A stretch of DNA of 64,000 nucleotides from Phymatolithon calcareum (taxonomy: Eukaryota > Rhodophyta > Florideophyceae > Hapalidiales), in the NCBI GenBank assembly GCA_977006965.1, contig OZ345363.1, positions 124,001 through 188,000 on the forward strand, given 5' to 3'. Positions 10,970 through 21,189 of this stretch are shown here, piece after piece; the first letter of the stretch is position 1; every line of letters begins with the position of its first letter. Under the pieces are notes generated by a model, which had not been told where the DNA came from, did not search any database, and worked only from the letters and a program-made list of their open reading frames with translations. A program made the position numbers and the translations under genes.

Positions 10970-13582
10970 GCTCAGGGTTAGCAGAGGTATCGTCTAAAAG
11001 GTTTCGTAGAAATGAGCCGATTTTTGTATGAACTGGCATAGAAATGTCCGGTTGCTCCTGTGGGAGTATTATTCGAGACTTTCGAAAAAAGCTCCTCTGC
11101 CGAGTTTTATCTTGCGCGCGTGCGTGATTAGTGTTCCTGATGGTTCACCTGGTTCGGTAGGACACGCGGAGAAATTTTCAATTCCTGAGAGTGAAGAAAC
11201 CAGGCTCGGAGCAAAGGATCCCAGCGTGAATATACCCATGTATCGTCACGGGTAAGGGATCTTCGCTGATTTAAAAATACACGTATTCGCCGGATCTTGA
11301 ACAAGACGTCGGAGTGGGGAACACTTGAAACTCCCGGGGCTTATATTCCGTGCGACTTGGAGCAGAATACTTCCGTATGAAGGATCGTGGAAGCCCAGTA
11401 CGTGGTGTCATGCTGAGGGGTCTAGATAGAATCAGAATTTTGTGAGCGTATTATCCGTCGTTGATTTTGAGGGAGTGCCTTACGCACCCAAGAAGAAATT
11501 CTTAGCTTTCGACGCTTGGAAACGCACAAATAATGAGTCCAGCTTGAGATCTATGTGTATAAATGATGTGTGAGTAACAATACCCTTGTCTGAATGGTGA
11601 TAAATATGTCAAGGGCACGACTTATGACCAGCATATGGTCAGTAGCGGTCTCTCAGTGAGGAATGCACTGAGGAATATTCATCCACTTCAAGAATAGCTG
11701 TATTCACATTGTGTTATCTATAAAAACGAGTTTCTCTACGAAGCATAATTACAGTACTTTAAAAGTGTTTCACCTTGAAGAATATTGAAGTTCATCTTTT
11801 CTTCATGATAGCTACTCTCCCATAATATAACGCCGCCCTTTAGAGTAGTACCAATTTATTTCCGTCTTGAACAACAATCGCAGAACAACGAATTCCTCAG
11901 GTCGTTCCATCAGCAGCAAGGAAAGCATACATGAACTTAACGTTCCATTTTAGAAACTCATGTCCGTGGAAAACAGCTTCAGAACTCTTGAGACAAATAT
12001 TCAAAAGGATACTCTGAAACTCATGGGTTATTTGTGCATTGGTATCAGCAAACGCGAGAATAATATTCAGTGTGAATACAATTTACTACAATCAATTGAA
12101 ATTCCTCGATTTTCTCGCAAGCAGCTTCTCAATTCTAGTAACCGGCGCGCAGATATGACGGATTAGAAATTTATCGAAAACTCCTCAGTCTGACTCATGC
12201 TATTTGCAATAATGTCTACGATTTGTACTTTTCCAAAGTAGACCCGGTGGCACTGCCTCTTTTTACAGTATTCTTTGGCGAAGATTTTCAAAGTAACTTT
12301 GAATATCTTTCTAGAAGCACAACCATTTCAGCCCCTTCCGTGCCAAAGAGGTAGGTTTTTTCGAGATTGACGAATGCATCTTATGAAGTGGATCTACAGG
12401 TCAGAGTTTCAAATCTCAGCTGAGACAGAGGGCCGGCATATAGAACTTGTCAAGAAACCTGATCCAACAAACTGATTTAATAGAAGAATTACATCAATAA
12501 ACGAGTTTTTGACTACCTTTTTGGTGTTAGCACGAGAGAAGGGACATCTGCAGCACAAACGGAGTGATTTTGGAGAGCCTTGGAGTGGCATATCTGGCTG
12601 ACATTACGAAATCCCATAGTCTTTCAAAGGGACAGAGATTTAGATGCCAAAATATTTTCTACACCTTCATCTTTCTCTCAATTAGCCGGAAATATTTGCA
12701 GTCCGATTGTTGGCAAGCGATGAAGCCATTTAATTGAGCTTTGATTCGATCGTATCAAAAAATGTGGGCGCCATGGTACAACGATTCATTGATGTACCAT
12801 GGCGCCCACATTGACTTCAAATTTTAATATGATTGACAACTGTGGTGTGAGAAGCCTGCCTTTGGGCGATTCGCGTGCCAAATCAAATTCCAGAATCATC
12901 TCTTCAAGTTATACCTAATGGAGGGAGAAGATTGATACTCTTTTCGTTATATCACGAAAATCAATGAGCCATGAACTTAGCCTAGAGTATGAGAACGATA
13001 TACAAAACACTTTACAGTACTACTTGAGAATCAACAGAATGCCCGCATGTGAGGCCCACTAATATCCTTTCACATGCGGAAAACAGTCGTGATAAACTTT
13101 ACCTATCAGGTATTTAACCTAGTCAGTATTATTATATTTCTCTACGATTTAAAAATATTAAGGGTACGTTTCTGTACGTTTTCTACCTTATCCGCCGTCA
13201 GTGCCAGAAGAAGAAAGGAAAGAGTCCTTAAAGCGTGATATCCTGTTTTTATTTGCTTATAAAGCGTCACAGGAAATGAGAAGGACTTACATAAATAACT
13301 TTCTGGTCCATTTCAGAAATAATCGAGTGTTAAGGATTAATTACCGGGAATTTCCAGAATCGCAACTCTAACCGATAAGTCTATCCCTGAATTAAGTTCT
13401 GCCGATGACGCGAGAAATGTAAAAAAATTAACTAGTTTTGTTTGAAATTTCTCACATTTGAGAGCGCAAAAAACGAGAAAACCCATTTCTATTCTCAAGA
13501 AGATACATCCATGTCATCTTGACGTCAAAGCTGTATCTTTCTGCCGTCTATCAGGCAGCAGGCGCCTTTTTTCCTATGCACA
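10970..13582. other. AT-rich intergenic DNA
   Basis: No open frame above 75 codons and no family motif was found. The only clear structure is the perfect hairpin at 12761-12812. Confidence 0.55.
12761..12812. repeat. Perfect 20-bp foldback hairpin
   Basis: Arms at 12761-12780 and 12793-12812 are exact reverse complements (arm AATGTGGGCGCCATGGTACA) around a 12-nt loop. It is isolated in AT-rich sequence. Confidence 0.9.
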
Positions 13583-15147
13583 ATGGAGGAAATAAGCCCG
13601 AAAAAATTGAAGGAATCCACAGAGATACGTCAGAAGCCTTCTGAAACTCCATCTGTGTACCGGAACGCGACATCTTGTAGAGATGGTCTATTCAAGCACT
13701 CGATGACTCCGAAATTAAATCGATATCAGGGAATATCTCGCGGAGATCCCCGCCATCAGTCAATTTGTTCGGATACTACAATGATATCAGGAAGCATATC
13801 TGTCGTCGATGACCACTCTAGGGTGGATCGTTCTTCACAAAGTACTGGTTTCCTGAATGCTAGCCCTCCTCCTCACAAAGATTTCGCCTGTTATTATGTT
13901 TGTGAAGATCTGTCCAGAATATTCGGAAAGTGCCCATCCCCGGCTTCCGTGCCAGTGATAGAAACGGAGAAGCGTGGGCAGTCTCACTCTCCTACTGAAA
14001 ATATCACTCATGTGGATGCTGGTTGTCATCGTTTGCCTACAAATATCCAGCGAGGGCATGGTTATTGCGTTGAAATTTTCTCTCGACCATCACTGCTAGG
14101 ACTGAAAGATGCTCTGAACTACTTATTCTCGATTCTAAAAGCAAAGCGAAAAGCGTCAGGCTGAGTGCGTCCCTTCTGAAAGCTAGCCGCAAAGGGTTCG
14201 CCGAAATGCAGACTGACAAGCTTGAACTCACCAACGCTTACGCAGCTGCTGCTGACCTCCAGCTTTACCTCGACAAAACCTGTCAAGTCCACCTCATCGT
14301 AGAAAATGAGCTAACTCGCCTTGGTACACCTAAAACCTCTGATGACGGTCAGTTGCGGCGAGTGTCTATTTTGCCAGTATTTTCTCCTTCTCTCGCCACA
14401 TGCCTTCTCGAAGAGACAGACGATCCACTGGACCACACCAGCTTTTCAGCGCAGCTGGTCAGTGTTTTGACACGCGCAGAAAGAATTATGTCCTGCCTTG
14501 ATTCGAAAGAGCTATGCGCAACGAGCGCAGGTGATGGCTCCGGGGAGAAATTTGGAAGGGATCTTAAGAAAATGGTGAAAAAACGGAAGATCTGTGCTAG
14601 AACAACAGTCATTCTACCTCAATGGTTCACGGATATATCAAGACGTTACCGTCCGGGGAACATACCTCCGCTTCTCAGTGCCGAAATCGCTGTCTACGCA
14701 CAGATTAAGAAAATTCGAGGCAATGTACTCATTGACATCTACTCGAACTTTTTTACCAGACTGCATTAAAAGGCAAAGTCATCTCATGTCGATGACTACA
14801 AGAATGCCATTGTTAATCACAAATGGGCACCGGAATGGCTGCGCATACGGACGGACTTCATAACTGAGAAAAGAAGAAATGAAGCTGTGAGTTTCTCGCT
14901 GGTAAAGCTCCTATACAAGCGATGGTGCACGAAAATAGACAGCAAGGACACTCTCCGTTGCATTCTGGACGACTGGTTACGCATAGAGCTTGACACGAGA
15001 GATCTTTTACTTGCAGAGATGCGAAAATTGAAGTTCATAATATCAAATGATTCCATTTCTAATATGGGCCCTACATCCTCAGTTCCTACTCTCGAAGTCT
15101 CTGTTTCAACGCGGCAGACCAGTCCAGTGAACAAACTGTTGATTTGA
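13583..15147 (+). pseudogene. Broken gene upstream of a Ulp1-like fragment
   Basis: A 193-codon frame starts at ATG 13583 and ends at 14164. A second frame, displaced by one base, is open before ATG 14206 and runs to TAA at 14767-14769. After that stop the same frame stays open to 15147, with coding-like sequence rich in Lys, Arg and Trp (KWAPEWLRIR). The simplest reading is one gene damaged by a frameshift near 14060-14160 and a nonsense mutation. No domain is recognised in this part. Its link to the protease-like fragment at 15449-15805 rests only on strand and proximity. Confidence 0.4.
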
Positions 15148-15448
15148 CACACGTCCCCGTAGGAGCCCCCGAATTTCACGACTCTTGGGATAATATATCA
15201 GTACCTATGAAGATCACCGGGACTAAACTCTTCTCCGAACCTATTGGTGTGCAAGTGGACGAGGCAGTTTCGTCGCATTAAGATGAAGCTCGTCTAGAGC
15301 TCCGTGATGAAATTCATCCTTCACCCCGCATATGCAGTGCTCAGATGGACGTACCACGGCAACTTTCGGAGAAAGCGGTTTCTAATCCACCACTTGTCGA
15401 AAGTAGGAAACCTGAAATGGAGGTCGTGCGGAAATAGTAGAAGAGCGA

Positions 15449-15805
15449 GTGACAAGAGGTGACATTGCTAGATTGAAAGATCTGGAAAGATGGTTGAATA
15501 ATGCGCACGTTAACTCGTTCTGCCTTTTGCACCAGAGCGACACTGTGCTAGCACTGGACTACAGTTTTTATAGTGTCATGCTAACGCCAGGTCCTGAAAA
15601 ACTTGATACTTTTGCCTACTTCGCACGTTGGATTAGCAAATTCAAGATGGGAAGGCTGGAATTAATCCTTATTCCAGTTCACTCTGAAGAGAAGAAACCT
15701 GAGAGCAGCGAGGATATTTGGCTTAGGCTTTGTAGACGAGATCTATTTTCTGGTGATACGACAAATGTCAGTGCCGGAACCCACCGCTTCTCACATCAGC
15801 TGTGA
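15449..15805 (+). pseudogene. Ulp1-like (C48) cysteine protease fragment
   Basis: A 118-codon frame begins TRGDIARLKDLERWLNNAHV, which resembles the start of Ulp1/SENP proteases, where a xDLxxLxxxxWLND block precedes the substrate helix. It continues with a Phe/Tyr-rich segment and LILIPVHSEE, the usual position of the IPI strand before the catalytic HW. No HW follows and the frame ends at a 14-bp hairpin, so the catalytic His, Asp and Cys region is absent. Ulp1-like domains are often carried by KDZ and Mutator-type transposons. The family call is moderate and the loss of activity is likely. Confidence 0.42.
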
Positions 15806-15814
15806 GAAGCGGTG
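15782..15814. repeat. Perfect 14-bp hairpin at the Ulp1 fragment end
   Basis: Arms CACCGCTTCTCACA (15782-15795) and TGTGAGAAGCGGTG (15801-15814) enclose a 5-nt loop. The stop codon of the upstream frame falls inside the structure. Confidence 0.88.
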
Positions 15815-16069
15815 ACTCCTTCCGATGAATTCCGGCGAGTATGATGGCGTTCTTTACCTGCAATTTTCTCCAAATTTCTGGCGTAACTGACGTCTCACTG
15901 GCCTTTTTTCATACGTATGAACTATAAACAATTAAGGGGAATTTACTAAAATGACCACGTAGTTTGCCGTATTTACTAAAATGACCACCATGCATGGGTG
16001 TTATTATGATTATAGCTTTGGTGTAATGCAGAGCAGCATAAAATTACGGGGTCCAGAAATAACATCAGT

Positions 16070-16363
16070 TTATTGATCGGAGGGGGGCTGAGAGGGCCGC
16101 TGGGGCTCAACGGCTTCTTTGTAGGAGCGCTTATTATGGCCAGGTTTGTTACATTTCTTACACGTAACGGACCGGTCAGATGCAGAGCTAGCTATGAGAC
16201 GCCTTTTTTTAGGCCTTCCTGGCGGGCGCCTAGTCACCGGAGGAAGATCGGCATGCTCTGGAAGTGCACCACTTAGATCCGGTAGCGGTGGCATAACAAT
16301 TTCTCCTTGATAAATCTTGAAAAATGTGGATTTTTGATACCAGCTTCCAACAAATTCCCCCAA
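16070..16363 (-). pseudogene. MULE transposase C-terminus with zinc knuckle
   Basis: This 97-codon frame starts with the aromatic-rich FVGSWYQKSTFFKIYQGEI block typical of the region just after the SWIM finger. The basic PPGRPKKRRL follows, then CKKCNKPGHNKRSYK, a MuDR-type CCHC knuckle in which the last Cys is Tyr. No SWIM finger or catalytic DDE core is present. The remnant is read from the minus strand and lies in a different frame from the DNA-binding part at 16370-16600. Confidence 0.8.
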
Positions 16364-16369
16364 CGGCAG

Positions 16370-16600
16370 CGAGGATTCTGGGAGGAAACGACGAACGTAT
16401 AGAATTGACGCACAGGCATGAATGCACTAATTTGTCCTTGAACAATATCGGCCACCCAATTGAAACCGTGAGGACTGCGGTTTGGGACGATTCTGATCGC
16501 GCAACTGTGATCTGGCTTCCATACCTTCACCTCGAACGATCCGTTTTCGCTGCCCGTGGCATGGAGCCGAAAGCCTCAATTTCGGTCGTAAACGGCCTGT
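16370..16600 (-). pseudogene. MULE transposase N-terminal DNA-binding domain
   Basis: One minus-strand frame reads through GFRLHATGSE, FEVKVWKPDHSC and NWVADIVQGQI, the order of the MuDR DNA-binding domain (a Cys before FR, then the HxC pair, then a WxA helix). Where the family has Cys before the FR block there is an in-frame TGA, at about 16578-16580. The domain runs directly into the C-terminal knuckle region near 16365, so roughly the whole catalytic core has been deleted. Confidence 0.7.
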
Positions 16601-17402
16601 CCATTGTCGAATACGGTAGCTTGAATCGGATGGTGTACCGAAAAATCGAAATCGGCAAGGTCACCGAGCGGCTTTATTGGGACAAAACTGTGGAAATGTG
16701 GGACATGGCGATCTTCAAACAAATTGTTCCGTTTCGTCCTAGGGCAGATCCGTTTTACAAACCGAAATAACTGTAAGATCAAGACGTTGGCACCTGGGCA
16801 AGTATCGGTCTCAACGGACCTGAGTGATGGACCGTTTGCTGGATGCTGACAGAAAAGTACAGGATCATAACTACACCCATGCATGGTGGTCATTTTAGTA
16901 AATACGGCAAACTACGTGGTCATTTTAGTAAATTCCCCAACAATTAATTCATTAAAACATAAGAGAGTTGATTGACCACTTCGGACTCTAGTGTCTAGTT
17001 TACTGATGCCCCTCAATTGAGGGAAACGGATGCGAAAATGCCTTTCCTGACCGGGCCAATATGATAACAGTAAACTAAACACTAGTGCACCGATCTTCTG
17101 CGGTGCAGTGTTTGGCAAATCTAGTATCACACGTGTTAGGACCTGACCGTGAGTTTTGGACCAGAATCAGCTGAATAGACCACCCCGCTGCAGCCAAAGA
17201 GTCTCTGCGAGCTAGATTTATATTGGCCGAACTGTACTGTTCCAACATTCCATCCTTTTTGCAAATCGTGCGACGGCTCATAGAAAAGGTGATAAATTAA
17301 TATGGATGGATGGATGGATTTCTGTTTTATTGAAGCTCCCTTAGTCAATTATCATTGCACCTGAGAGACTTTTCGTTGCGCTACAATCCTTCGCTTACGT
17401 TT

Positions 17403-17940
17403 TCATTTTGATTTCGGACATTTTCTTTGGACGGTATCAACTGCCATTTCCAGCATCTCTTTTTGAATATCGGAAAGTCGTTGCTTGGGCATTAAGTTTG
17501 AGATAACTGTGAGAGCTTCATCGAGTTCGGAATCTTCGTTTCTTGCTTGTTCTTGCCAGGGATATGGGAAGCGGTGAAAAAACCAGTGCGTGCAAAGAAG
17601 CCTGTGCTTCGCTTTTTTGAGGGTGAGGAATGGTGGTAGTTCGTTCTTGACGGGCTGAGGAGGGCGCCGGCCCTCCCGTCCTGTGGCTTTCGAAGGGAGA
17701 CATGCTTCCCATTCTTCTTTTGCGTTCTTCAGAGTTCTTGCGTTTACGCTTGTCGTAGCGTCTAGGGTGCGTGCAAATTTCTCTGTAGAGGTACAGAGAA
17801 GAGCTTTGTGACGCATATCGTTTGTGGCGTTCAATATTGCCAGTCGTGTTGTGCCCTTGGGAAGCTCAAGTGCCTGTTTTCTTCGAAAATTCTGTCCTGT
17901 TATGAACTTGGAGCTCAAGTGCGCTTGGCGTCTCGATTTC
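17403..17940 (-). pseudogene. LINE ORF2 C-terminal region
   Basis: A basic segment follows the RT in a shifted frame. It contains KALLCTSTEK, a Pro-rich stretch and a final KEMLEMAVDTVQRKCPKSK, with the stop at 17403. The switch from the RT frame falls between about 17981 and 17900, where the LARKEIE and KFITGQNF segments would be adjacent in an intact protein. It is typical in position, but not in any named motif, of LINE C-termini. Confidence 0.6.
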
Positions 17941-18688
17941 TTTTCTTGCAAGAACGAATTTGAAGCTTTCGTTTGCACCATTGGGAGTTATGACGCAACT
18001 CTTCCCGACATTTGTATTCCAGACCATCTCGGTAGAGGCAGCCCAGTCCGAGGCGATGTCCAGGAGCAATTGAAGCCCTATTGGGGAAAAAGCGCGAAGT
18101 ATGACGTCGTCCGCGAGAAACGTGGCCGGGCTTTTAGAATAATGAAACGGAATTCTTGACAAGCTCTCAGCAAGAACGTCCATGAAGATATTATATAGCG
18201 CCGGTGATAGTGGTGATCCTTGTGGGACCCCTTTGTTGATTACAAACCGATTATTTCGGTCGTCCGTAGGAGTATAGATCATTCTAGGTTGGAGAAAGTA
18301 CATAACCCATGAGACCAGTGTTGCAGGAAGCCTCTTCTTGAGTAGTCGAGATAGAACGTGTCTTGGCATGGTGTCGAAAGCCTTCGAAAGGTCGAGAACG
18401 GCAATGTTCCTGTGACCATTTTTGATTGCCGCAATGGTGTGCAATACGGCATCCGGGCATCCAGAGCCCTTCCTGAAGCCAGCTTGGATCTTATTGAAGC
18501 CATAGTGTTTTCTCAGGATTTTATCCAGTGCGCTCTCTATGATTTTCCTTGTATGCGATAGAAGGGCTATCGGTCTGTAGTTTGCGGGGTCTCTTGGGTC
18601 GCCTTTCTTGTGGAACGGGAGAAGCTTGATCAAGTTCCAGAGGCTGGGGGTTTCTTTCACGCGACCACACGCCCTCCAGAGGGATATT
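17866..18688 (-). pseudogene. LINE reverse transcriptase core
   Basis: RT motifs appear in order: NYRPIALLSH, QAGFRKGSG, VLDLSKAFDTMPR (motif A), GVPQGSPLSPALYNIFMD (motif B) and FLADDVIL (motif C, with the ADD catalytic pair). This pattern belongs to the Jockey/I/R1-like LINE clades. The upstream half of the gene resumes in the same reading phase on the other side of the inserted element: ISLWRACGR here follows AKLI at 19758. Confidence 0.92.
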
Positions 18689-19757
18689 TGTAGCGCCCGC
18701 TGTTATGTCGCTGTCCCAAGGCGGTCTCTTTTTCCTCTCGCGACTGTACGCCGCACAACTGTGATCTCGATAGTCATGCTGCTCGTAGTAGGTGATCTGT
18801 TGGGCCATACTTGCACGTGTCTCTCGTGTGTCTATGCGCTGCATCGCTGTCTTTTGCGTAGGTTGTAGTATATAAGCTAGTTAGTTCCTTCCTCTGAGTA
18901 AAGGAAGGTGGGGGAGTTCTGGATTTCGGCTCGATTGCTTGGATCAAGCACGCGCAATGTTCGCCTGACAGTCCCTTCGACCACGCGGAGTCGGAGCTCT
19001 TCCCACCCTTTCCTGACCGCAACCGTTTCGGCGCGCAAGCCAGTGCGTCGACAACCGCGTTCAAGTTTCCCTTTCCCTTTTTCGTGCGTCCGTGCGAAGG
19101 TCGACGGCCAAGCCATGGTCGCCGCCTAAAGACGGCGTCGTTTTCTCCTTCCTTTCTCTTTTGCCTTTCGTCATGTCGTAAGCGGCGCAGTGGACGTCCG
19201 TTCGACTAGTCTCCACGCTTATTCTTCTCCGTTTCCTCGAAGGCCCGCGCTCGTGTTCGTCCACACGATCGCTGGAGTTACCGTATGGCAATCTTGCCCG
19301 TTTTGTGTTGCAAGTTGCGCTTATCATCTGGACCTAAGTGCTCCTCACGTCGAGCTTCCGATGCCCTGTTCGGCGTAGCCTCGCCCTCGTATCTCATCCA
19401 TGCGACCGCTTGTGTTCCCGCAAAGCTGTGGAGTGTCCTCCGTGACCTGCATTACCGACTTCGCCCTGGTTCAAGTCGCGTCTATCTCTATTCACCCTCA
19501 TCTACCTCGTCAAGCTTCTGAAGCCCTGTTCGGCGTAGCCTTGCGCTCGTGTTCTACGTTCACGACCGCTTGCGTTCCCGCAAAGCCATGGAGTACTACG
19601 ATGGTGGACGCCTATTTTGTCCGCTGGTCTGGAGGTTTTGTTTGCTTGTCTTTCTTTCCTTCTCTTTTGTCTTGTCTCTCCCGCTCTTTTCGTCTCTCTC
19701 CTCTCTTGGGCTTTTCTCTCCCATGTGGCGTCGGGTTCTTTGGAGCCTGGCGCTACA
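18689..19757 (+). mobile_element. Solo-LTR-like element inserted in the LINE
   Basis: The 1,069-bp insert runs from TGTAGCGCC to GGCGCTACA, a 9-bp inverted terminus in TG...CA form. Flanks are ATATT and ATATG, a 5-bp target duplication with one mismatch. A TATA-like GTAGTATATAAG lies near 18866. Two direct repeats of about 75 bp (19359-19434 and 19518-19592, core CCCTGTTCGGCGTAGCC) lie in the second half. No coding frame is recognised. Related copies lie at 31290-33016 and, inverted, at 56262-57010. A solo LTR is the best reading; a non-autonomous TIR element is the alternative. Confidence 0.78.
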
Positions 19758-20685
19758 ATATGATAAGTTTCGCAGATAGCTCAGGCGAGGCTTGGAACAT
19801 TTCTGAGAAAATTCCATCGGCTCCAGCGGCTTTTCGTTTTGCGGCCCGATGAATGGCCGCTGCAATTTCATACTCTAGTTCTGGGGTGACGTCAAAAGCT
19901 AGTTTCTCCATCTCATGGTCTTCGAATGTGAATGAGATAGTATGAACGTAAGCTAGAAATTCTTCCGGTTCCAATTGGATGCCTATTGCTGAGTTTTTCA
20001 AGAACGTACCTTGTTTATGTTTCGAGATTTTACTCAGCATTACAGTGGCCTTGTCGGCAGGGGAGTTTGACATGTCTTGCACGAACTCTTGAAAACATTT
20101 GCGTTTTTTCGATGTTACTTTGCTCCTGATGGTCTTATGTACTTTTCGGTACTCTTGCCAGTCGTCGGGATCGTTCGTGAGTTTGGCATTCCGGAACAAG
20201 CGGGATCTTTTATAAGCCAGTCTGTCTAGCTCGAGGTCCCAGTACCTTGTGAATCTTCCTCCTCGCGGTTTTCTTCCGGCAAGCCAAGGGGATTTGAGTG
20301 CCTTGCAAGCTTTCTCGTACAGTGAGTCAAGCTCGTGCTGAGTGGAAACTGTTCCCAATCTTTTGATTAATGCGGGTATGTGCTTCGTGTAGTATTCTGC
20401 AGCCCGGGCTTTAGCAAGAGGATCAGAACGTTTATGAAGCGGGACTGTATACGATTTTTCCATTTTTGGAGTCATCAAATTAGATGTGCATACAACCGGG
20501 AGGTGATCGCTGCACCCTCCCCAAGATGCATTCAGCAGTCTTGCGGGACCGCACTGGATTCTCTTCGAGATGAATAGATCAATGCAGCTTTTTCGGGACT
20601 GTGCATGAAAGGTTGGCTCTCTTGGCGCATTTATCTTGTAACGAAAGCTCTCGCACCATTGAAGAAGTGCAAGTCCTCTGTTATT
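19758..20685 (-). pseudogene. LINE endonuclease end and RT N-terminal domain
   Basis: After the TAG the frame continues with a CIDLFIS segment and GGCSDHLPVV, the catalytic SDH block that closes the endonuclease. A basic linker with HKRSDPLAKARAAEYY follows, then RKAAGADGIFSEMF, the usual run-up to RT motif 1. It stops at the inserted LTR-like element. Confidence 0.88.
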
Positions 20686-21189
20686 CTATCTTTCGTCCCA
20701 GAGTTTGTGCCTCGCATTAAAGTCCCCACAGAATAATGTGGGGCCGGTTGCATGTCTTCGTAGGATTTCTGTAGCTTTCATATACTCCTTGGGGCTGGAG
20801 AGAGGTGAGATATATGCGGCAACCACGATGATTCCGAGTATGGAAATTGACATGATTTGGTACATGTGGGTCGAATCTTTTCGGAGGACTCGGTATTTGA
20901 GTCCAGGTCGGATGAGAAGGGCGACACCTCCTCGCGGAAGGCTGGTTCTTGATTTCTTCTGGCCGTGAATAGAAGTTGGTGAGGGCTTTCGTGGGGTCAT
21001 TTCGCACGGCCAAGGAAACGGACTAGAATCGTGACTTCCCAGATGCGTTTCAGTTAGTGCAGCTACGCACGAACCGGATAGTCTTATGGCATCCATTATC
21101 ATGGGTGCCTTGTTTTTGGCGCCAGCGACATTGAAGTTGAGAAAGTTGGCCTCTATGATTGGGCGTGGGCGCTTGCGTCCTCCTCAGTC
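20686..21189 (-). pseudogene. LINE endonuclease domain, N-terminal part
   Basis: The frame opens with NFLNFNVAGAKNKAP, then AALTETHLG (catalytic Glu), GGVALLIRPG and CGDFNARHKLWD (DxN catalytic pair). This is the exonuclease-endonuclease-phosphatase fold of LINE endonucleases. It ends at TAG 20686-20688 within an otherwise open frame. An in-frame TGA near 21190 precedes the domain and may be an ORF boundary. Coding-like sequence (ELAILNYLPKGSKPPPKP) continues upstream to about 21320. Confidence 0.88.

Larger units (their letters stand above)
15936..16938 (-). mobile_element. Mutator-like element (MULE), internally deleted
   Basis: The element is 1,003 bp and flanked by a perfect 9-bp target duplication AACAATTAA (15927-15935 and 16939-16947). 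The terminal inverted repeats begin GGGGAATTTACTAAAATGAC. They match without error for about 66 bases and imperfectly for a few more. Each repeat holds two copies of ATTTACTAAAATGACCAC, a likely transposase-binding unit. A 9-bp duplication, long TIRs and a MuDR-type protein remnant together identify Mutator. Confidence 0.93.

Noticed and set aside
16324-16770. 148-codon plus-strand frame inside the MULE
   Set aside because: It is antisense to the recognisable MuDR DNA-binding domain and has no motif of its own.
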